Assembly: GCA_030761205.1 (NCBI GenBank) | Contig: JAULJL010000039.1 | Span: 4,722,001-4,786,000 of the forward strand | Source of the DNA: Fremontodendron californicum | Lineage: Eukaryota; Streptophyta; Magnoliopsida; Malvales; Malvaceae | Direction of reading: 5' to 3' | Length of the DNA stretch: 64,000 nt | In this document: positions 58,014 through 64,000 of the stretch, in pieces | Position numbering within the stretch: position 1 is the first letter of the stretch | Layout of the letters: each line of letters opens with the position of its first letter | Notes under the pieces: generated by a model | What the model was told of the DNA's origin: nothing | The model's input: the letters and a program-made list of their open reading frames with translations, nothing else | Database searches by the model: none | Position numbers and translations under genes: made by a program

Positions 58014-59510
58014 TGATAACTCGTATAATTATATAGTTTTTAGTTATGTTTTATTATTGTTTTGTGTCAAATACGAGTTATTATTGCTTAGTCTAATTGT
58101 GTTTATGATTTTTTATATTTTTATGCAATTTGGTGTTTTTCACAAGTTTCTTTGAGTGATTTCAGATTACTAGAATTAAGGGCAAATCCAGTTCAGTTCC
58201 AGTTCCGACACCGTTTGCCATATCAGCTATATCTCGAGTTTCACTGAAGCAATAAGGCTGAAATTTGTAGCCGTGCAAAGCTAAGAGGCATATCTATCTT
58301 TTTCATGTTTTACACTTCTTGAAACGGAGTCGTTTTCCCTATCGAAATCGACCATCAAGTTGGCTGATGTGCAATGACGTCTGTGCTGACCTGTTTTCGT
58401 ATTTTGCCCATATCTTCCGATCCACATAAGCAAATGATCTGATTCCAACGGCTATGGATCCGTAACTGATAGGGGTATATTTTTCTAGAAGACCATTTTA
58501 TCAGATCGAGCCTCCAACATTGACAAAATCGACCATCAAGCTGGCTGATCAGAATTGTCATACAATATGACGAAAATTGTTAGAAAAATGCACCCACCTA
58601 TTATACCTACCTTTGAAATTTGTAAAGCTTGTCTCTTGTCATTTAGCCCTCCAAAATGTGTATAAATAGAGGGCCTTGGATGAGTATTGGGATACATTAT
58701 ACATTGGTAGGATATTAGCCATTGTAATAAAATTCTCTAAGTTTTCTTCTTCTTTCCTTTCTCTAGTTTTCTTGTTCTTTACTTATGTTTCTTACATTCC
58801 TTTTCATTTTATTCATATCTAGTATGTGTTGCTAATCATATTGTTGAGGTGATGAGGTGAAGCTTTTGGTAAATGCTAAGGTTAGTCTCTTAAACTTGAG
58901 CTAAAATGAATCATCATTTATAAACATTAGTATAGATAATATTTTCTTTTGGTTTAAAATCATACTTGCAAAGTAGAGATCTTGATTCGTTATTGACAAG
59001 GAAAATGGCACAGTAAATGCTTGGTTTCATAACCTTGATTTGTTGTAGACATATACCTTGGCATAAGGAATGCTTGGACTCTTTTTATGAGTTTTGAGGA
59101 CACCAAATGAACATAATATCATATGCTATGGACGTTGGACAATTTGGACTGAATTGCTAAACCTTCCGATTGGAACCTCCTTTATGTGTGGATTTCAATT
59201 GTGTAATAAAACAAGATTAATCTTAGCATAACACCAAGAGTGGATTCTCTAACCTCAACATCTTTTCTTATTGTTTTTTGTATTTTGTTTAATTTCTTTT
59301 ATGTTATTTTATTTATTTTGTTCTCTAATATCTTGTTTATTTTGTTTTGTTGTTGATTCCCTAATATCTTGTTTACTTTCTTTGTCTTATATATTTATAA
59401 ACTTATACTTACTAATACGCTTCCCTGTGGTTCGACCTCGGACACCCGAGAATTTATTACTTGAACATAACCTGCACTTGGGTTTACAACTCTTAATTGA
59501 GTCTCCATCA
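58014..59510 (+). repeat. Athila-type 5' LTR
   Basis: Starts TGATAACTCGTATAA, ends 'gagtctccatca', 1497 bp. TATAAATA lies at 58661-58668 and AATAAA at 58726-58731, marking the U3-R-U5 order. A direct repeat 'aaatcgaccatcaag' followed by 'tggctgat' occurs at about 58345 and 58529. Confidence 0.85.
58661..58668 (+). promoter_or_regulatory. TATA box of the Athila-type LTR
   Basis: TATAAATA followed by 'gagggcct', about 650 bp into the LTR, with a polyadenylation signal 60 bases downstream, so the R region would be short. Confidence 0.65.
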
Positions 59511-59516
59511 AGTTTT

Positions 59517-59534
59517 TGGCGCCGTTGCCGGGGA
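59517..59534 (+). other. Athila primer-binding site (tRNA-Asp)
   Basis: TGGCGCCGTTGCCGGGGA is a perfect complement of the 3' end of plant tRNA-Asp (TCCCCGGCAACGGCGCCA). This primer is characteristic of Athila and related gypsy elements. Confidence 0.95.
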
Positions 59535-59569
59535 GGCAATACTAAGTATATAAGTTTATAAGTATATTT

Positions 59570-59704
59570 ATTTTTATTGGCTGGTTATACCGCCTAATTT
59601 TATTTTTATTGGCTGGTTATACCGCCTAATTTTCTATATATTTATATTTATATTGTATATTAACTTTGTTTTATTTTTATTGGCTGGTTATACCGCCTAA
59701 TTTT
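59570..59704 (+). repeat. three ~30-bp direct repeats in the leader
   Basis: 'attggctggttataccgcct' followed by 'aatttt' occurs at about 59576, 59607 and 59677, the first two in tandem. 'ttgtatattaactttgtttt' is also repeated. Confidence 0.85.
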
Positions 59705-59722
59705 GTATATTAACTTTGTTTT

Positions 59723-62599
59723 ATGCTTGTTTGGCGACGTGATTTTAGATCTCGTCGTTTAGTTAGATTTTATTGTGAAACTTTTTCAGGTAATCTTTCT
59801 AATACAACTCCTACCATGGCTGACAATGAAAGTGTTCATGCTGAAGATGAGAACAGACAAGTACGTACCATGCGTGACTACTTGCAACCAACTCGAAGCT
59901 TATCACCCTCTTGTTTTATTTTTCCTCTCAATGCAAACAACTTTCGTTTTAAACCAGGTATGATAGCTTTGCTTCCAAATTTCCATGGGTTAGAATCGGA
60001 AAGTGCTTACTCGTTTCTAAAAGACTTCGAAGATGTATGTGTCACCTTTAATGACCAACAATGTACAAATGAGATTGTCAAGCTAAAATTATTTCCTTTT
60101 TCTTTAAAAGATAAAGCAAAAATTTGGCTTCATAATTTAAAACCAAGGTCAATTGGCACATGGCAAGAATTACAAACTGAGTTTCTAAAGAAATTTTTCC
60201 CAGCACATAAAACTACTGCTTTGAAAAGACAGATTCAAAATTTCAATCAAAATCAAAATGAAGCATTTTTTCAGTGCTGGGAGCGTTTTAAAGATTTGTT
60301 AAGTTCTTGTCCACATCATGGTTTTGAAAAATGGCGTCTTATTAGTTTCTTTTATGAAAGTTTAACTCCCGAAACTAAACAATTTGTTGAAACAATGTGT
60401 AACGGTGAGTTTCTAGAAAAAGAACCTGAAGAAGCTTTTGACTACCTAGACCATTTGGCAGATAACTCTCAAGCCTGGCACACAGATAATTCCTCTGAAA
60501 GTTCCAATAGATCTAATCTTTTTTCTAACAGAGGTAAATATCATTTTAGTCAAGAAGATGAGATAAAAGCTAAAGTAGCTAATTTGGCTAGAAAGATTGA
60601 AGCCATGGAACTTAGAGAAGTAAAAGAAGTCAAAACGGTTAAAAATGAAGAAAGTTGTGGAATTTGTGAAATCATGGGACACCCCACTTCTGAATGTCCA
60701 AACATTCCCATTCTTAAAGAAGCGTTGCATGATCAAGTAAATTCCATAAACACATTTAAAAATCCTTTTCCTTCTCTTTACTCTGAAACATATAACCCTG
60801 AATGGAGGAATCATCCCAACTTCAGTTGGCGGAATAATAATCATGTTCAGGTACCACAATCTCAAAAGCCGGGCAACATTTTTTCCTATCAACCTTCACG
60901 TGTACAAACCTTGGAAGAGACATTGCAAGCATTCATGCAAACACAAGCAAATGTGAATAACCAAACTTCACAGGACATCAATGAGATCAAAAACACCTTG
61001 TCCACATTGACAGCTTCATTACGCACTCAAGAAAAAGGTAAGTTTCCTGCTCAACCTCAGCCTAACCCTTCTACTCAATGTCTTGTTTCTTGCTCCAATG
61101 AAACTCAACAGGAAAATGCCAGTTCTATCACAACTCTTCGAAGTGGAAAGGCAATTGACAAAAACATTCCATCAAAAGACCAAGATCCTCCTTCCCCTCC
61201 GAAAAGTAATGGTAAGGATGATGGTAAGTCTGAACTTCTTGAAAATTTGGACAAAGAAAAAGGTATGCATCTTGCTCCTTTTCCTCAAAGGTTGCAAACA
61301 ATAAAGAATTTGAATCAAAATGCAGAAATTTATGAACTTTTCAAACAAGTTAAGATTAACATTCCTTTATTGGATGCAATCAAACAAGTTCCATCTTATG
61401 CTAAATTTTTGAAGGACATGTGCACATTTAAAAGGAAACATAATGTACAAAAGAAAGCATTTCTGACGGAAAGTGTGAGCTCAATCATTCAGCACCTTAC
61501 TCCACCAAAATTCAAAGATCCTGGATGTCCAACAATCTCATGCATCATTGGAAACACTAGAATAGAACGTGCATTGCTTGATCTTGGTGCTAGTGTTAAT
61601 CTTTTGCCTTTTTCTGTTTATCAACAGTTAGGTTTAGGTGAACTCAAGGAAACACCTGTTACACTTCAACTAGCTGATCGTTCTGTAAAAATTCCTCGAG
61701 GGATAGTTGAAGATGTTTTGGTTCAAATTGATAATTTTTACTTCCCTGTTGATTTTATTGTTTTGGACACACATCCTGTTTCAAATCCAAATGTTCAAAT
61801 TCCTGTTATATTAGGCCGTCCATTTCTTGCAACTTCTAATGCTCTGATAAATTGCAGTAATGGTATGTTGAACATTTCTTTTGGAAATATGACTTTAGAA
61901 TTAAATGTGTTCAACACTTGCAAGCAACCTGGTGATGATTCAGAAGTATATGAAGTGGATTTCATTGAAGAACTTGTTCATGAACATCTCACCACTACCA
62001 CATTCCATGATCCTTTAGAAGCTTATTTAATTGAATGTGAGTTTGATAATGCTTCAGAAATTTCACACACTGATTCTTTGTTAAATTCTTTTCAGGTTAA
62101 GCATTGTTGGAAACAAAAGTTTGAGGAACTTCCATCACTCACAAATGTCACTGTACCATCAACTATTGAACCACCCAAGCTGGATTTAAAACCATTGCCA
62201 TCCGAGCTAAAATATTCCTTTTTGGGTGAGAATGAAACTTTTCCAGTCATAAATGAAATTGAGGAACTCAGAAATGATGCATATGAGAATTCTAAAATTC
62301 ATAAAGAAAGAACTAAAGCCTTTCATGACAAGTTAATTTCAAGAAAAACATTTGATGTTGGGCAAAAAGTTCTACTTTATAATTCTAGACTTCACATATT
62401 TCCTGGTAAGTTGAGATCAAGATGGACTGGCCCATTTGTGGTTAAGCATGTGTATCATTATGGAGCAGTTGACATTGAGAATCCTCAAAATGGTAACGTA
62501 TTCAAGGTAAATGGACAAAGACTCAAACTCTTTTTGGAAAATCATGTTACTCAAGAAGAGGTTGTTTTTCTTTCTGATCCTTGTTTTGAAAATAACTAG
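59723..62599 (+). CDS. Athila-type Gag-protease fused to integrase C-terminus (RT, RNase H, integrase core missing)
   Basis: A 958-codon open frame. Residues about 65-250 are a Retrotrans_gag capsid domain. A zinc knuckle has C312, C315, H320 and C325. The protease has DLGAS near residue 620 and a later ILGRPFLAT motif. At about 816-842 comes the first part of RT (LDLKPLPSELKYSFLGENE), directly followed by the end of integrase (IEELRNDAYENSKI, then KLRSRWTGPF). The RT palm, RNase H, integrase zinc site and DDE core are absent, yet no stop or frameshift marks the join near 62254. The frame opens at 59723, but ATG at 59816 (ACCATGG context, protein starting MADNESVH) is the likelier start. Could supply Gag and protease but not reverse transcription. 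Confidence 0.92.
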   Translation: MLVWRRDFRSRRLVRFYCETFSGNLSNTTPTMADNESVHAEDENRQVRTMRDYLQPTRSLSPSCFIFPLNANNFRFKPGMIALLPNFHGLESESAYSFLKDFEDVCVTFNDQQCTNEIVKLKLFPFSLKDKAKIWLHNLKPRSIGTWQELQTEFLKKFFPAHKTTALKRQIQNFNQNQNEAFFQCWERFKDLLSSCPHHGFEKWRLISFFYESLTPETKQFVETMCNGEFLEKEPEEAFDYLDHLADNSQAWHTDNSSESSNRSNLFSNRGKYHFSQEDEIKAKVANLARKIEAMELREVKEVKTVKNEESCGICEIMGHPTSECPNIPILKEALHDQVNSINTFKNPFPSLYSETYNPEWRNHPNFSWRNNNHVQVPQSQKPGNIFSYQPSRVQTLEETLQAFMQTQANVNNQTSQDINEIKNTLSTLTASLRTQEKGKFPAQPQPNPSTQCLVSCSNETQQENASSITTLRSGKAIDKNIPSKDQDPPSPPKSNGKDDGKSELLENLDKEKGMHLAPFPQRLQTIKNLNQNAEIYELFKQVKINIPLLDAIKQVPSYAKFLKDMCTFKRKHNVQKKAFLTESVSSIIQHLTPPKFKDPGCPTISCIIGNTRIERALLDLGASVNLLPFSVYQQLGLGELKETPVTLQLADRSVKIPRGIVEDVLVQIDNFYFPVDFIVLDTHPVSNPNVQIPVILGRPFLATSNALINCSNGMLNISFGNMTLELNVFNTCKQPGDDSEVYEVDFIEELVHEHLTTTTFHDPLEAYLIECEFDNASEISHTDSLLNSFQVKHCWKQKFEELPSLTNVTVPSTIEPPKLDLKPLPSELKYSFLGENETFPVINEIEELRNDAYENSKIHKERTKAFHDKLISRKTFDVGQKVLLYNSRLHIFPGKLRSRWTGPFVVKHVYHYGAVDIENPQNGNVFKVNGQRLKLFLENHVTQEEVVFLSDPCFENN

Positions 62600-64000
62600 A
62601 TGTAAATATAATTTTTACTAATCTTCAAAAAAAAAAAAAAAGTTTGTTGTGTTTTAAGCAATTTAGAAGTATTCATTCTGAACAAGGTCTGAGTAAGGGA
62701 GACTTGAGACATACCTTGTCAGTTTGATTTTAATCTTTTTATGTTTACTTGTTAATTTTTGTTTAGTATTTTAGGATTAATTAGGTTGCATGATTTTGTT
62801 TTGTTTTGAGTCTTAGTTATTCCTATTCTTATGTTATTAGTTCTTTTCTCTTACACATGATTCTTTCATTTGGGTTAATAAACTTACATTGAGGACAATG
62901 TAAGAATTAAGTGTGGGGGGAACGATTTAGGATTTCTTTTATTTTTGTCTACTATTTTTTTTTATGAGTCTTTATTATTATTATTATTTTTTTTTTAGTG
63001 TGTTTTAGTTCCTTTTAATACAATGATGAGATATGAATTGCATAAGTCTAAAACAGATTTATTAGTGAGAAGATTTTCATGAGAATTGAGCTTGATGTCA
63101 ACCTTTTTATGAGCCAATGTTAATATGATATGTTGATTGAGAAAGAAGCATGTTTAGACTTAATCTGACTTGTATAATCATCCTTGTGAGTTTTTGAGCC
63201 TATAATGATTGATGCATTATACAAATCAATCTAATTTCTTTCTTGAGTGCTCTTATGATTACATGATTCTCTAGAACTTGCTTTAAACCATTTGAGACTA
63301 TATTGATACATGTGACAACATGAATATGATAGAGGCATTAGGATTATAACCAGAGCCAAACAGCCATCCCTTATTAATGTTCTAAGAGAACATCCCCACT
63401 AGTGAGCCAATTTGAGCCTACATTAAATATGTTGTTTTATTGGTAACCACAACTTACACCTAGCCTAAATATACTTATATCCTTACCCTTGTTCTAAAGA
63501 TGAATTTTTATATTTTGAGACATATTGCAAAAAAAAAAAAAAAAAAAAACAAGGGATATTTTTAGTTGAAAATTTGGGTTAGAAACAAAAGATAAGTGTG
63601 GGGGAAGAAAAGAAAAGAAAAAGTCAAGAGAAAAAGAAAGGGATCATTGTCAAATACATTCCCATATTAAAAAAAAAAAAAAAATCTTCTCTTGAACTTC
63701 TAGAAAAAGATGTTACAAAGTTGGTTAGAATGATGCAAAGGCTCAACATGAATATTTAGCCTATGTTATTATGTGCTTTATAAGAGTTTTGAGAAGTTTT
63801 ATTTGTATGATCTTATTATGTCTCTAAAATCTATGAACTCTTTGGAACCTTTGTGATATCTTTATCCTTTTGTTCTTTAACCACATTATAACCCTTTGGC
63901 CCCATTACAACCTTGAATAACGACCTCTTGATTTATGAAGTTGTATGATCTAAATAGTGGAGAATAGGTGGACAAACAAGCATATGGTAGAAGTGTTTTC
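62600..64000 (+). other. 3' non-coding region of the Athila-type element
   Basis: No env-like or other frame of note. It holds poly(A) tracts (62627-62641, 63529-63549, 63668-63684), a hairpin and two GTGTGGGGG tracts (62911 and 63596). The second, followed by purines 'aagaaaagaaaag', may be the polypurine tract or its relic; the 3' LTR start was not found before the window ends. Confidence 0.6.
62883..62920 (+). promoter_or_regulatory. hairpin plus GTGTGGGGGG tract of the Athila-type element
   Basis: A perfect 9-bp stem CTTACATTG / CAATGTAAG with loop AGGA (62883-62904), followed after six bases by GTGTGGGGGG. I recall similar 'cattgaggacaatg' plus 'agtgtgggg' arrangements in other Athila-type elements. 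Role unknown. Confidence 0.6.

Larger units (their letters stand above)
58014..64000 (+). mobile_element. Athila-type Ty3/gypsy element with pol deletion (runs off the right edge)
   Basis: 5' LTR 58014-59510, tRNA-Asp primer site, one long gag-protease-truncated pol frame, then a non-coding 3' region with GTGTGGGGG tracts typical of Athila. Inserted in the RT of the older Ogre-type element, therefore younger than it. The 3' LTR and target duplication are outside the window. Confidence 0.88.

Overview
This window looks like nuclear DNA of a flowering plant, most likely a eudicot. It is very AT-rich, dense in transposable elements, and carries one recognisable intact host gene: a three-exon, minus-strand bHLH transcription factor of the iron-deficiency subgroup Ib (ORG2/ORG3, bHLH38/39/100/101 type) at 10681-13789. 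Nothing prokaryotic or organellar was seen.

Layout. Positions 1-3683 hold two pieces of long LTRs from a Tat/Ogre-type Ty3/gypsy family. Positions 3964-9253 are a complete, very young Ty1/copia element with 480/481-bp LTRs that differ at two sites, a perfect 5-bp target duplication and a tRNA-iMet primer site. Its gag-pol frame is broken by one TGA. The bHLH gene follows, then AT-rich DNA with a cluster of GC-rich palindromes (14769-14886) and a foldback element. From about 15.75 to 39.55 kb the DNA is one macro-repeat present three times in tandem (U1, U2, U3). U1 lacks a 4.7-kb block that U2 and U3 share and that contains a non-autonomous CACTA element. U3 alone carries a SINE, a solo LTR, a hAT-like MITE and a PIF/Harbinger-like MITE, most with readable target duplications. 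U3 also has an 804-bp inversion bracketed by two related MITE sequences in opposite orientation. From 39.5 to 45.2 kb lie small DNA transposons, a tRNA-derived SINE, minisatellites and some coding-like scraps of an unidentified host gene.

From about 45.2 kb an old Tat/Ogre element begins: an LTR of about 5 kb with five 159-bp tandem repeats, a tRNA-Arg primer site, an extra ORF1, gag, protease, an intron-like spacer and the start of reverse transcriptase. It is riddled with stops and frameshifts. At 58014 its reverse transcriptase is interrupted by an Athila-type element with a 1.5-kb LTR and a tRNA-Asp primer site. That element's 958-codon frame runs from Gag through protease into the first residues of RT and then directly into the integrase C-terminus, so the catalytic RT, RNase H and integrase core are missing without loss of frame. 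The element runs off the right edge.

How the parts relate: the retrotransposon genes serve only their own replication, and the two gypsy elements seen here cannot do so alone. The order of events can be partly read: macro-repeat amplification, then U3-specific insertions and inversion, with the copia insertion recent. The most noteworthy signals are the frame-preserving Athila derivative, the MITE-bracketed inversion dated by the tandem copies, and the presence/absence history of the triplicated block. I did not find a convincing wholly new biological system.
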